Source: CAG-791 sp963658405 (GTDB lineage: Bacteria > Bacillota > Clostridia > Lachnospirales > Lachnospiraceae). From it: a stretch of DNA of 64,000 nt. The notes below the pieces were generated by a model. That model was not told the DNA's origin, made no database searches, and worked only from the letters and a program-made list of their open reading frames with translations. The position numbers and the translations under genes are program-made. This document shows, piece after piece, positions 37,010 to 45,362 of the stretch. The DNA lies in assembly GCA_963658405.1 (NCBI GenBank), contig CAVKQI010000001.1, positions 1 through 64,000 of the forward strand. The letters run 5' to 3'. Positions within the stretch are counted from its first letter, which is position 1, and each line of letters opens with the position of its first letter.

Positions 37010-37339
37010 CTACATATTAAAAGCGGCAAATACCACCACACCCGCTGCCGCCGCGAGACTTAAAATCTCCAGTCCGTAAGCATAGAATTCCAGCATGACC
37101 CTTCTGTGCAGTCTGGTTCTGGCCTGCGTCACCGCCGCCGTCAGCTCCTTCTGCAGATGGAATGTCTCGCCGGTCTCGAGCTTTGGCATTCCCGCGCTGA
37201 CCAGGAACTGTATGCTCAGCTCCTCCCTGCACTCATCACAGTGATCCATGTGGGTCAGGAATTCATCCAGTTTCTGATTATCCAGCCGATCCTCCAGAAA
37301 ATCCGGGATCATCTTATCAAATTGATGGCAATCCAGCAT
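37010..37339 (-). CDS. Small zinc-finger (zf-HC2-like) membrane protein, possible anti-sigma factor
   Basis: 109 residues. LTHMDHCDECREEL carries the His-x3-Cys-x2-Cys pattern of zf-HC2 anti-sigma domains, and a hydrophobic C-terminal segment (LEILSLAAAAGVVVFAAF) would anchor it in the membrane. The frame is open to an ATG at 37525, but that extra region is Gln/Ala-repetitive and overlaps the tRNA-Leu promoter on the other strand. I prefer the ATG at 37339, preceded by AGAGGATC. No sigma gene is adjacent, so the anti-sigma role is only suggested. It would be transcribed into polA. Confidence 0.65.
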   Translation of the reverse strand: MLDCHQFDKMIPDFLEDRLDNQKLDEFLTHMDHCDECREELSIQFLVSAGMPKLETGETFHLQKELTAAVTQARTRLHRRVMLEFYAYGLEILSLAAAAGVVVFAAFNM

Positions 37340-37517
37340 GGCGATCCTCTTTTTCCGGGCAGACATATGGCCTGGGGCTTTCTGTCCTGCTGCCTGACCT
37401 GCTGCCTGACCTGCTTCCTGTCCGCACAGTCTCAGGCTCCAATCTGCCTCTTTCTTTCTGTGAACTTCCTTATCATACAACACTTTACCCGTATTGGAAA
37501 GATGACCAAAAAAGCCC

Positions 37518-37547
37518 TTGCTCATTTGCTTTCTGCCATGCTATAAT
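37518..37547 (+). promoter_or_regulatory. Promoter of tRNA-Leu
   Basis: TTGCTC (37518-37523), 18-base spacer, TATAAT (37542-37547), 24 bases before the mature tRNA. Confidence 0.8.
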
Positions 37548-37570
37548 CAACCTGTTGCGTAAGCGACCAG

Positions 37571-37653
37571 GCAGGAATGGCGGAATGGCAGACGCAGCAG
37601 ACTCAAAATCTGCCGATGGCAACATCGTGTGGGTTCAAGTCCCATTTCCTGCA
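37571..37653 (+). tRNA. tRNA-Leu (anticodon CAA)
   Basis: 83 bases. Acceptor arms GCAGGAA and TTCCTGC pair fully, the anticodon loop is CTCAAAA, and the T arm reads GGGTTCAAGTCCC. The long variable arm is typical of leucine tRNAs. No CCA is encoded. Confidence 0.96.
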
Positions 37654-37660
37654 TAGTAAA

Positions 37661-37695
37661 AGAACTGCAAGGGTCATCCCCTGCAGTTCTTTTTT
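37661..37695 (+). terminator. Terminator of tRNA-Leu
   Basis: Arms AGAACTGCAAGGG and CCCTGCAGTTCT are followed by seven T. It may also serve the converging glmM transcript. Confidence 0.92.
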
Positions 37696-37699
37696 TGTC

Positions 37700-39049
37700 T
37701 TATTCTTCGTGACCTTTCTTGCGGATCACGTCTACTACCTGCGCCACATACTTCTCGCAGATCTCATCGGAGGGTGCCTCTACCATGACGCGGAGCACCG
37801 GCTCTGTGCCGCTCTCTCTCACCAGGATTCTTCCGCTCTCACCCAGCTCTCTGGCAACAGCCTGTACAGCAGCCTGCACATCCGGATCGTTCTGGGCATC
37901 GGGCTTACTCTTTACCCGGATATTCTGCAGCACCTGCGGGTAAATAGTCACCGGCTCTGCCAGCTTGGACAGAGGCAGCTTCTTCTCCAGGATGACTTCC
38001 ATCAGCTTGATGGAGGTCAGAATACCGTCGCCTGTAGTAGCGTACTTGCTGAAAATAATGTGACCGGACTGCTCACCGCCCAGACGATGTCCGTTGGTGA
38101 CCATGTTCTCGTATACGTACTTGTCGCCTACCGCGGTCTTTTCATAGTGAATGCCTGCCTCGTCAAAAGCCTTGTAAAGGCCGAAGTTTGACATGATGGT
38201 GGTCACCACGGTATCGTTTCGCAGCTCGCCCTTTTCACGCAGATAATTGCCGCAGATATACAGGATCAGGTCGCCGTCGATGATCTGGCCGTTATCGGCT
38301 ACCGCAAGGCAGCGGTCTGCATCGCCGTCATAGGCAAAGCCCACATCCAGGCCGTTCTCCAGCACATACTTCTGCAGCACCTCGATATGGGTGGAACCGC
38401 AGTTCATATTGATATTGGAGCCGTCGGGCTCTGCGTTGATCACATAGGTCTTGGCGCCCAGGGCATCAAAGACACTCTTGGCGATCTGCCAGGAGCTTCC
38501 GTTGGCACAGTCAAGGCCCACTCTCATATTCTTATAGGATCTGGTAGCCAGAGAGATCAGGTATCCCACGTACCGGTTTCTGCCTGCCGCATAGTCCACG
38601 GTGACACCCATCTTTTCCCGGACAGCCATGGGGATCTCCGGCAGTTTTCCGTCCAGATAAGCCTCTACCTTGCTGATGGTGGCCTCATCCATCTTTTCGC
38701 CCTTGCCGTTGATCAGCTTGATGCCGTTGTCATAGAAAGGATTGTGGCTGGCGGAGATCATGATGCCGCAGTCAAACTCATCCGTCCGCGCAATATAGGA
38801 GACACTGGGGGTGGTGGTGACATGCATCAGATATACGTCAGCACCGGAAGCCGTAAGGCCTGCGGAAAGCGCATACTCAAACATATAGGAAGAACGTCTC
38901 GTATCCTTGCCGATTACCACCTTGCTCTTCTTTCCCTGATTTGCGCCGTAATACCAGCCCAGGAAACGGCCGATCTTTACCGCATGATCAAAGGTCAGGT
39001 TTACATTGGCCTCTCCTCTGAATCCATCTGTACCAAAATACTTTCCCAT
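37700..39049 (-). CDS. glmM: Phosphoglucosamine mutase
   Basis: A 449-residue enzyme converting glucosamine 6-phosphate to glucosamine 1-phosphate for peptidoglycan precursors. The phosphoserine loop is GIMISASHNPFYDNGIK (Ser near residue 101), the metal-binding loop is AYDGDADRCLAVAD, and the sugar and phosphate loops are GEQSGHIIF and RESGTEPVLRVMVE. The N-terminal GKYFGTDGFRGEAN is diagnostic. AAGGAGATA precedes the ATG. It lies about 100 bases after glf, with which it shares cell-envelope sugar metabolism. Confidence 0.97.
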   Translation of the reverse strand: MGKYFGTDGFRGEANVNLTFDHAVKIGRFLGWYYGANQGKKSKVVIGKDTRRSSYMFEYALSAGLTASGADVYLMHVTTTPSVSYIARTDEFDCGIMISASHNPFYDNGIKLINGKGEKMDEATISKVEAYLDGKLPEIPMAVREKMGVTVDYAAGRNRYVGYLISLATRSYKNMRVGLDCANGSSWQIAKSVFDALGAKTYVINAEPDGSNINMNCGSTHIEVLQKYVLENGLDVGFAYDGDADRCLAVADNGQIIDGDLILYICGNYLREKGELRNDTVVTTIMSNFGLYKAFDEAGIHYEKTAVGDKYVYENMVTNGHRLGGEQSGHIIFSKYATTGDGILTSIKLMEVILEKKLPLSKLAEPVTIYPQVLQNIRVKSKPDAQNDPDVQAAVQAVARELGESGRILVRESGTEPVLRVMVEAPSDEICEKYVAQVVDVIRKKGHEE

Positions 39050-39153
39050 GGAAATATCTCCTTTTCTCTGCTCGAAATGTTATCTTTTCATTCCGCTGTT
39101 TTTATGTATTCCGGATCCTTGTCCGGGCATCTGCTGTTTCCGTTATGGTGCGA

Positions 39154-40269
39154 TCAATCCTGTGAAAGCTCTTTTCTCACAGCAGCCAGTGCAGACTCGA
39201 TCACCTTGTCCATATCATAATACTTATACTCTCCCAGGCGTCCGCCAAAGAGAACTTTTTCCTCTCCTTCGGCTAAGACTTTGTACTGCTCATACAGGGC
39301 GCCGTTTTTCTCATCATTGACAGGATAATAGGGCTCATCTCCCGCATGCCACTCCGCACTGTACTCCCGGCTGATGACGGTCCTTGGCTGTGTGCCGAAG
39401 GTAAAATGCTTGTGCTCGATGATCCTGGTATAAGGAGTCTCGGCATCCGTGTAATTGACCACGGCATTGCCCTGATAATTGTCGGTATCCAGAGTCTCTG
39501 TCTCAAAGCGGACACTGCGGTACTGCAGTGTACCCAGACGATAACCGAAATATTCGTCGATGGGACCGGTATAGACGATGCGGTCTGCCTTGGCAGCCAG
39601 TGCTTCTCTGTCCTGCAGGAAATCAATGCCGAGCTGCACCGTGATCTTCTCATGGTCCAGCATCTTTTCCACCATAGCGGTATAGCCTTCTACCGGAATA
39701 CCCTGATAAAGCGCATTGAAATAATTGTTGTCATAGGTAAAGCGCACCGGCAGACGGCGGATGATAAAGGCCGGCAGCTCTGTGCAGGGGCGTCCCCACT
39801 GCTTCTGCGTATAGCCTTTCACCAGCTTTTCGTAGATGTCGGTTCCCACCAGACTGATGGCCTGCTCCTCCAGGTTGCGGGGCTCGGTGATGCCGGCCTC
39901 TTTCCTCTGCTGACTGATCCGCTCCTCGGCCTCCTGCGGCGTAATGACACCCCACATCTTATTAAAGGTGTTCATATTAAAGGGCATATTGTAGATCTCG
40001 CCCTTGTAATTGGCGATGGGGCTGTTGGTGTACCGGTTCATCTGCGCATAGCAGTTCACGTAGTCCCATACTTCCTTATTGTTGGTATGGAAAATATGTG
40101 CGCCGTAGCGGTGCACATCGATGCCTTCCACCTTCTCAGTATAGATGTTGCCGGCAATATGGTCCCTGCGATCGATGACCAGCACGCTCTTGCCTGCCGC
40201 GGCTGCCTCTCTGGCAAATACAGCACCGTAAAGACCGGCGCCTACGATCAGGTAATCATAATGATTCAT
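39154..40269 (-). CDS. glf: UDP-galactopyranose mutase
   Basis: A 371-residue flavoenzyme making UDP-galactofuranose for cell-surface polysaccharides. The N-terminal FAD-binding motif is YLIVGAGLYGAVFAREAA, and family motifs RYGAHIFHTNNKEVWDYV, YTQKQWGRP and LPVRFTYDNNYFN are present. I chose the ATG at 40269, where the Rossmann motif begins; an ATG 18 bases upstream and a frame open to 40371 also exist, and no ribosome site is strong. It implies a galactofuranose-containing glycan. Confidence 0.93.
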   Translation of the reverse strand: MNHYDYLIVGAGLYGAVFAREAAAAGKSVLVIDRRDHIAGNIYTEKVEGIDVHRYGAHIFHTNNKEVWDYVNCYAQMNRYTNSPIANYKGEIYNMPFNMNTFNKMWGVITPQEAEERISQQRKEAGITEPRNLEEQAISLVGTDIYEKLVKGYTQKQWGRPCTELPAFIIRRLPVRFTYDNNYFNALYQGIPVEGYTAMVEKMLDHEKITVQLGIDFLQDREALAAKADRIVYTGPIDEYFGYRLGTLQYRSVRFETETLDTDNYQGNAVVNYTDAETPYTRIIEHKHFTFGTQPRTVISREYSAEWHAGDEPYYPVNDEKNGALYEQYKVLAEGEEKVLFGGRLGEYKYYDMDKVIESALAAVRKELSQD

Positions 40270-40383
40270 ATCCGTGTAATACTCCATTTCCCAGGCTGTG
40301 CAATTGTTCCCGGTGCCTGTCCCGGGGGAGCTGTCGATAAGGAATGGCTGCTTATCACTCTCTCCTAGCATACAGACAGCATA

Positions 40384-41055
40384 TCAGTTTGTCCGCTCCC
40401 TGGCAACAAATCCGTATTCTTCCTCCAACAGGCGTCTGGATTTACGGCGGATCCGCTGCAGGGCATTGTCCGCCGACTTTAAAGGGCAATCCAGCTCTCT
40501 GGCGATTCCGGTATAATCATACCCCTGCCTGTACAGATTCCAGGCTTTCTTTTCAAAGGGACTGAGCTGCTTTTCGATCTCCTCACACAGAAAGCGCACC
40601 GTCTGGGCGCTGATCACCAGGTCCTCAGGATTATCCGCCCCTTCATCAGAAAGGGCCAGATGCAGTTCCATGGAATCCTCCCGGTCGGGGTCTGCACTCC
40701 GTGAGATATAGGAATTCAGAGAGACCGCATGATTGAGCGCCGCATGCTTTTGCCGAAGGGAGGCCTCTATGGCTGTATAGAGCTGTCTCTCCACGCATAC
40801 GGATGCGAAGGCTGCAAAATTATGCTCCTTCTCAAAGTCAAAATCCCGCAGGGCCTTGTAGAGTCCGATCATACCTTCCTGGATCAGGTCCTCCGGCTCT
40901 GCGCCCAGCATATAAAGGGACCGGGCCTTGCTGCGCACCAGCGGCTTATATTTTTCCATGAGAAAATCCGCCGCCTCCGTTTCTCCCTCCCGGATGCGCC
41001 GGATCAATTCTCCGTCGGAAATTTCGCTGTACTGCGGATAATCTCCTGTTTTCAT
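40384..41055 (-). CDS. sigH: RNA polymerase sigma factor SigH
   Basis: 223 residues, the Spo0H type that starts sporulation and stationary-phase transcription. Region 2 includes AEPEDLIQEGMIGLYKALRDFDFEKEHNFAAFASVCVERQL-type residues, and region 4 contains LSPFEKKAWNLYRQGYDYTG and the recognition helix around SADNALQRIRRK. The ATG overlaps the stop of rlmB by four bases. The order rlmB-sigH is conserved in Firmicutes; the yacP gene that usually sits between them is absent. Confidence 0.95.
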   Translation of the reverse strand: MKTGDYPQYSEISDGELIRRIREGETEAADFLMEKYKPLVRSKARSLYMLGAEPEDLIQEGMIGLYKALRDFDFEKEHNFAAFASVCVERQLYTAIEASLRQKHAALNHAVSLNSYISRSADPDREDSMELHLALSDEGADNPEDLVISAQTVRFLCEEIEKQLSPFEKKAWNLYRQGYDYTGIARELDCPLKSADNALQRIRRKSRRLLEEEYGFVARERTN

Positions 41056-41849
41056 CCCTGTAAATCCCTTTGCCGCAGAATCTCATACATCAACACGCCT
41101 GCTGCCACCGATGCATTCAGGGAGTCGATTTCTCCCTTCATGGGAATGGAGGCAACCATGTCGCATTTCTCCCGCACCAGTCTGGCTACGCCGCTTCCCT
41201 CAGCGCCGATGACCAGGCCGATGGGACCTGTCAGGTTTAATTTTGTCATGGGTTCACCGCCCATGTCGGCGCATACGAACCACATTCCCTGCTTCTTCAG
41301 CTGTTCAATAGTCTGTGCCATATTGGTCACCTTGACCACCGGTGTGTGATAGACAGCTCCTGCACTGGCCTTGGCTGCCGTCGCCGTCAGGCCCACTGCT
41401 CTGTCCTTGGGAATGATCACCCCATGGGCGCCTGCCAGGTTGGCGGTTCTGATAATAGCGCCTAAGTTGTGAGGATCCTCGATATTGTCAAGCAATACAA
41501 AGAAGGGCGGTTCACCCTTTTCCTCTGCCTTTGCGAACAGATCCTCCATCTCGCTGTAGTGATAGGCTGCCGGAAAGGCGATGACACCCTGGTGGCGTCC
41601 TGTCTCGGAGATCTGATCCAGCCGCTCCCTGCTGACTAACTTTACCGGAGTACCGTGCTTGGCTGCCTCCCGGCGAATGGTCATCATAGGACCGTCCTGA
41701 CTGCTCTCCAGCATGAAGAGCTTATCTATGGTAGTACCGGCGCGAAAGGCCTCTATGACAGCATTTCGTCCCTCGATATGGCTGCCTTCCTGGCTGCCGT
41801 TTTCCTGACTGCCCTGAGGCTTTCTGCGCTGATAAGGTTTCTTGTCCAT
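41052..41849 (-). CDS. rlmB: 23S rRNA (guanosine-2'-O)-methyltransferase RlmB
   Basis: 265 residues of the SpoU family. The N-terminus SHIEGRNAVIEAFRAG, DNIEDPHNLGAIIRTANLAGAHG-type motif 1, VIGAEGSGVARLVREKCD-type motif 2 and SLNASVAAGVLMYEIL motif 3 form the knotted SAM site. It methylates one guanosine in 23S rRNA. I chose the ATG at 41849 with GGGAGGAATAC upstream; the longer open frame reads through repeat copy D and is not coding. A short basic Gln/Lys-rich tail precedes the domain. Confidence 0.94.
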   Translation of the reverse strand: MDKKPYQRRKPQGSQENGSQEGSHIEGRNAVIEAFRAGTTIDKLFMLESSQDGPMMTIRREAAKHGTPVKLVSRERLDQISETGRHQGVIAFPAAYHYSEMEDLFAKAEEKGEPPFFVLLDNIEDPHNLGAIIRTANLAGAHGVIIPKDRAVGLTATAAKASAGAVYHTPVVKVTNMAQTIEQLKKQGMWFVCADMGGEPMTKLNLTGPIGLVIGAEGSGVARLVREKCDMVASIPMKGEIDSLNASVAAGVLMYEILRQRDLQG

Positions 41850-41854
41850 GTATT

Positions 41855-42025
41855 CCTCCCATGCCGCAGCCCTCTGCGGCATCACGAGGAGAATTTCGCA
41901 TAGGCGAATTCTCCGATGTGCTCGTACTGCTATGCTGGATACAGCATAGCAGTCATCCACACAAATTCGCCATCAGGCAATTTGTGTGGATGGGCCTCCC
42001 ATGCCGCAGCCCTCTGCGGCATCAC
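41855..42025 (-). repeat. Intercistronic hairpin repeat, copy D, with fully rewritten stems
   Basis: Lies between mrnC and rlmB and is flanked by an exact 31-base direct repeat (41855-41885 and 41995-42025) that carries GGGAGG and the GCCGCAG hairpin. Between the repeats, the GGAGAATT hairpin keeps its sequence, but the next stems are unrelated to other copies: ACTGCTATGCTG/CAGCATAGCAGT and ATCCACACAAATT/AATTTGTGTGGAT. The loop GCCATCAGGC is conserved. A TTG-started frame (41980 to 41930) encodes MPDGEFVWMTAMLYPA. Confidence 0.95.
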
Positions 42026-42030
42026 TTTTT

Positions 42031-42465
42031 TTATAAGCCGCTGCGTTCTATGCCTTCCCGGATCAGCTCCAGCATTCTCTCTGTCTCATCCTGCAGATAG
42101 AGATAGCCGCACAGTGTCTCAAGGGCAGTGGCCTTCAGGTAATCCTCTGTAGTGGCGTTCTTAGCCTGATGGGCGGGATTGGCATTTCTGCCCCGGCGAT
42201 AGATCGTCCTCTCCTCGTCGGTCAGAAGCTCTGTGATGGCATCTCCTATTCTCGCCTGCGCCCCGGCGCAGACATAACAGGAGGTAGCCTGATGAAGCTT
42301 ATGAGCCTGCCGGTTTCCCTCCGAGACGATCATGGTCCGGATCACCAGAGAGAAAACCGCATCCCCTAAAAAGGCCAGGGCCAGAGGGGAATAGGTGCGG
42401 ATGTCTGTTTTTTTGTGAGGGCCCAGTATCTCCAGGATCTGCTTTCGCAGTCCGCTCTCCGTCAT
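42031..42465 (-). CDS. mrnC: Mini-ribonuclease 3
   Basis: A 144-residue single RNase III catalytic domain without dsRNA-binding domain, maturing 23S rRNA ends in Firmicutes. The motif SPLALAFLGDAVFSLVIR contains the catalytic acidic residues, with ATTEDYLKATALETLCGYLY as the second metal motif. The ATG at 42465 overlaps the cysS stop (ATGA), giving translational coupling. The order cysS-mrnC-rlmB is standard. Confidence 0.95.
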   Translation of the reverse strand: MTESGLRKQILEILGPHKKTDIRTYSPLALAFLGDAVFSLVIRTMIVSEGNRQAHKLHQATSCYVCAGAQARIGDAITELLTDEERTIYRRGRNANPAHQAKNATTEDYLKATALETLCGYLYLQDETERMLELIREGIERSGL

Positions 42466-43889
42466 GCTTTCTTCCACTTTACGCCCTCTCGGGTATCTTC
42501 CAGAATGATGCCCTTTTCCAGCAGCTCTGCCCGGATGGCATCGGCCTTTGCAAAGTCCTTTGCCTTCTTGGCAGCCGCTCTCTCTGCGATCTTACTCTCT
42601 ACATACGCAGCCTCGTCATCCTGCAGGCTGTCGTCTCTTTCTACGATCAGACCGCAGACCTCTGTCAGAGAAAGGAGCTCCTGCTCCAGAGCTGCCAGAA
42701 AGGCCTTTGTGTACTGGGCCTGTCCATCATTGACGGTACTGTTGATCCACTTCACCAGCTCGAATACAGCAGTAATGGCATCGGCGGTATTAAAGTCATC
42801 CTCCATGGCTGTCTCAAACTGTGTGCGGAAGCCGGCTGCCTGGGACAGCAGTTCCTGCTCCCCGGCGGTCATTTCCTCGCCCTGTGCCTTCTCCTTCAGG
42901 AATTTGAGATTGGAAGCGCAGTTTACGATTCTCTCGTAGCTGTTCTTGGCAGCTTCCATCAGCTCTTCGCTGAAATTCAGCGGGCTTCTGTACTGTACGG
43001 AAAGCATGAAATACCGCAGCACCTGGGGATCATACTTCGCAATGATGTCCCGTACCGTAAAGAAATTGCCTGCGGATTTGCTCATCTTGTGATTATTGAT
43101 ATTCAGGAAGGCATTGTGCATCCAGTACTTCGCAAAAGGCACACCGTTTGCCGCCTCAGACTGGGCAATTTCATTCTCGTGGTGGGGGAAGATCAAATCC
43201 TCACCGCCCGCGTGGATATCGATCTCATCGCCCAGATAGCGCTTGCTCATCACGGAGCACTCGATATGCCAGCCGGGACGTCCCTGGCACCAGGGAGACT
43301 CCCAATAGGGCTCTCCTTCTTTCTTGGGCTTCCAGAGCACGAAATCCAGCGGATCCTCCTTCTGATCATCTCCTGTGACCAGAAGCTCCCGGCCGCCGCT
43401 GCGCAGATCATCAATGTTCTTATGGGAAAGCTTTCCGTAGCCCTCGAATTTGCGGGTGCGGTAATAAACCGTGCCGTCCTTGGCCACATAGGCAAAGCCC
43501 TTGTCGATCAGGGTCTGGATCATATTGATCATGCCCTGGATCTCCTGGGTCGCCTGGGGATGGGTGGTGGCGGGCTTGATGTTCATGGCGCTCATATCCT
43601 TTTTGCACTCTTCGATATAGCGCTGGGAGATCTCTGATGCCTCCACACCTTCTTCGTTTGCCTTTTTGATGATCTTGTCGTCCACGTCGGTGAAATTGGA
43701 GACGTAGTTGACCTTATATCCCTTGTACTCAAAGTAACGTCTGACGGTATCGAATACGATCATCGGTCTGGCGTTGCCGATGTGGATCAGGTTGTATACG
43801 GTCGGTCCGCATACATACATCTTTACCTCACCGGGCGTTAAGGGCACGAATTCTTCCTTCTTTTTGGACATTGTATTGTATAACTTCAT
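42462..43889 (-). CDS. cysS: Cysteinyl-tRNA synthetase
   Basis: A 475-residue class I synthetase. The HIGH-type motif is in LIHIGNARPMIVFD, the KMSKS loop is in HKMSKSAGNF, and zinc ligands include VCGPTVYN, GWHIECS and HHENEIAQSE. The length is normal. GGATGGAGAG precedes the ATG. It is 37 bases after cysE, linking cysteine synthesis and charging. Confidence 0.97.
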   Translation of the reverse strand: MKLYNTMSKKKEEFVPLTPGEVKMYVCGPTVYNLIHIGNARPMIVFDTVRRYFEYKGYKVNYVSNFTDVDDKIIKKANEEGVEASEISQRYIEECKKDMSAMNIKPATTHPQATQEIQGMINMIQTLIDKGFAYVAKDGTVYYRTRKFEGYGKLSHKNIDDLRSGGRELLVTGDDQKEDPLDFVLWKPKKEGEPYWESPWCQGRPGWHIECSVMSKRYLGDEIDIHAGGEDLIFPHHENEIAQSEAANGVPFAKYWMHNAFLNINNHKMSKSAGNFFTVRDIIAKYDPQVLRYFMLSVQYRSPLNFSEELMEAAKNSYERIVNCASNLKFLKEKAQGEEMTAGEQELLSQAAGFRTQFETAMEDDFNTADAITAVFELVKWINSTVNDGQAQYTKAFLAALEQELLSLTEVCGLIVERDDSLQDDEAAYVESKIAERAAAKKAKDFAKADAIRAELLEKGIILEDTREGVKWKKA

Positions 43890-43926
43890 GATCTCTCCAT
43901 CCTGCTGTCAGTATACTGCCAGCTGT

Positions 43927-44658
43927 TTATTTAGATTTCTCATACGCTGCCAGGGCATCCTGCAGCCTTGTGCACTCTTTTTCCAACTGCTGTCTGTGGG
44001 TGCGCTCTTCCCGCAGCTGATTCTCTACCTCGATCAGTCTGTTGGTGATCACATTCTGTGCCTTGGTCAGGCAGGACAGATCCTGTCTGATAGGATCCGG
44101 GAAATGTACCTGATCCAGCGTATCATTGGGATTATCGTACCGCAGCTGCTTGACGACTCTGCCGGGCACGCCCACCACGGTGCATCCCGGGGGCACTTCC
44201 TGCAGCACTACACTGCCGGCTGCGATCTTGCAGTTATCTCCTACCTTAAAGGAACCGAGGACCTTTGCGCCGGCACCGATCAGCACATTATTGCCGATGG
44301 TAGGATGCCGCTTTCCCTGTTCCTTGCCGGTTCCGCCCAGGGTAACACCCTGGTACAAAGTGACGTTATCCCCCACGATGGCGGTCTCGCCGATGATCAC
44401 GCCGGTGCCGTGATCGATAAAGAAGCCTTTGCCGATCTGTGCCCCGGGATGGATCTCGATGCCGGTCCTGCGCACGGCCCGCTGGGAGATCCAGCGCGCT
44501 CGCAGATAATGTCCCTTCAGATAATGCTTATGTGCTCTCCGGTAGCTGAGCATCACCCGAAAGCTGGGGTATAAAAAAACCTCCAGTGGGGAATGCATAG
44601 CCGGATCACGCTCCTGTACAACCTTTATTTCTTCCTTGATATTCTCCAACCACTTCAT
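43927..44658 (-). CDS. cysE: Serine O-acetyltransferase
   Basis: 243 residues of left-handed beta-helix acetyltransferase, the first committed step of cysteine synthesis. Hexapeptide repeats run through GIEIHPGAQIGKGFFIDHGT and GNNVLIGAGAKVLGSFKVGD. The catalytic His is in FIDHGTGVIIGE. The C-terminus after VVKQLR is extended by a coiled-coil-like, charged segment of about 60 residues, longer than in many homologues. AGAGGCAG precedes the ATG. Confidence 0.95.
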   Translation of the reverse strand: MKWLENIKEEIKVVQERDPAMHSPLEVFLYPSFRVMLSYRRAHKHYLKGHYLRARWISQRAVRRTGIEIHPGAQIGKGFFIDHGTGVIIGETAIVGDNVTLYQGVTLGGTGKEQGKRHPTIGNNVLIGAGAKVLGSFKVGDNCKIAAGSVVLQEVPPGCTVVGVPGRVVKQLRYDNPNDTLDQVHFPDPIRQDLSCLTKAQNVITNRLIEVENQLREERTHRQQLEKECTRLQDALAAYEKSK

Positions 44659-44709
44659 TTTACTGCCTCTGTCCTGTTTCTGTCGCTGTAATGCTTCTGT
44701 CTGATGTTT

Positions 44710-45261
44710 CTAATTTCTCTGACAGCCCGGACAGCTCTGACAAGGCGGCACGCTCTGCTCCGGATAGACCGGGCTGCTGCCCAGATCCATAGGGCTGGAA
44801 AGAAGCGCCACTGCCTGGGCAGCGATTCCCTCCCCGCTTCCTGTAAAGCCGAGACCTTCCTCCGTGGTAGCCTTCACACTGACCTGAGAAATATCCACGC
44901 CCAGTGCCTGTGCAATATTCTCTCTCATTTCGTCAATATAAGGACGGAGCTTCGGCGCCTGTGCGATGACCGTGGCATCCACATTCTCAATCAGAAAATG
45001 GTGCTCCTCCAGGACATCCCGCACCGCCTCCATTAATTTAACGGAGGAAATGCCCTTATACCGATCATCCGAATCCGGAAAAAGCTTTCCGATATCTCCC
45101 AAAGCCGCAGCTCCCAGGAGAGCATCCATAATGGCATGCAGCAGAACATCCGCATCCGAATGGCCCAGCAGTCCCTTCTCCCAGGGAATCTCCACACCGC
45201 CCAGGATCAGTTTTCGATTTTCCGTCAGACGATGTACGTCATAGCCTGTTCCTATTCTCAT
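44710..45261 (-). CDS. ispF: 2-C-methyl-D-erythritol 2,4-cyclodiphosphate synthase
   Basis: 183 residues; a methylerythritol-phosphate pathway enzyme of isoprenoid synthesis. RIGTGYDVHRL holds the zinc Asp and His, and GLLGHSDADVLLHAIMDALLGAA and GDIGKLFPDSD are diagnostic. The core ends near AAQAVALL; an extra tail of about 25 residues ends in PPCQSCPGCQRN, three cysteines that homologues usually lack. AGAGGAAG precedes the ATG. Fragmentary repeat copy E lies upstream. Confidence 0.94.
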   Translation of the reverse strand: MRIGTGYDVHRLTENRKLILGGVEIPWEKGLLGHSDADVLLHAIMDALLGAAALGDIGKLFPDSDDRYKGISSVKLMEAVRDVLEEHHFLIENVDATVIAQAPKLRPYIDEMRENIAQALGVDISQVSVKATTEEGLGFTGSGEGIAAQAVALLSSPMDLGSSPVYPEQSVPPCQSCPGCQRN

Positions 45262-45288
45262 AACTTCCTCTTTAAGCTGCTGTTTGTC

Positions 45289-45335
45289 TGCGGCGCATGA
45301 GGAGAATTACCCGCAAGTAAATTCTCCGATAGGTC
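45289..45335 (-). repeat. Intercistronic hairpin repeat, fragment E (mscS-type gene to ispF)
   Basis: Only the first hairpin is clear (45301-45327): GGAGAATTTAC/GTAATTCTCC on the minus strand, where the inner pairs differ from other copies on both sides. It lies between the channel gene and ispF in the same orientation as the others. Confidence 0.75.
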
Positions 45336-45362
45336 TGCCGTAGATTCCTCAGCCCGTCTTCT

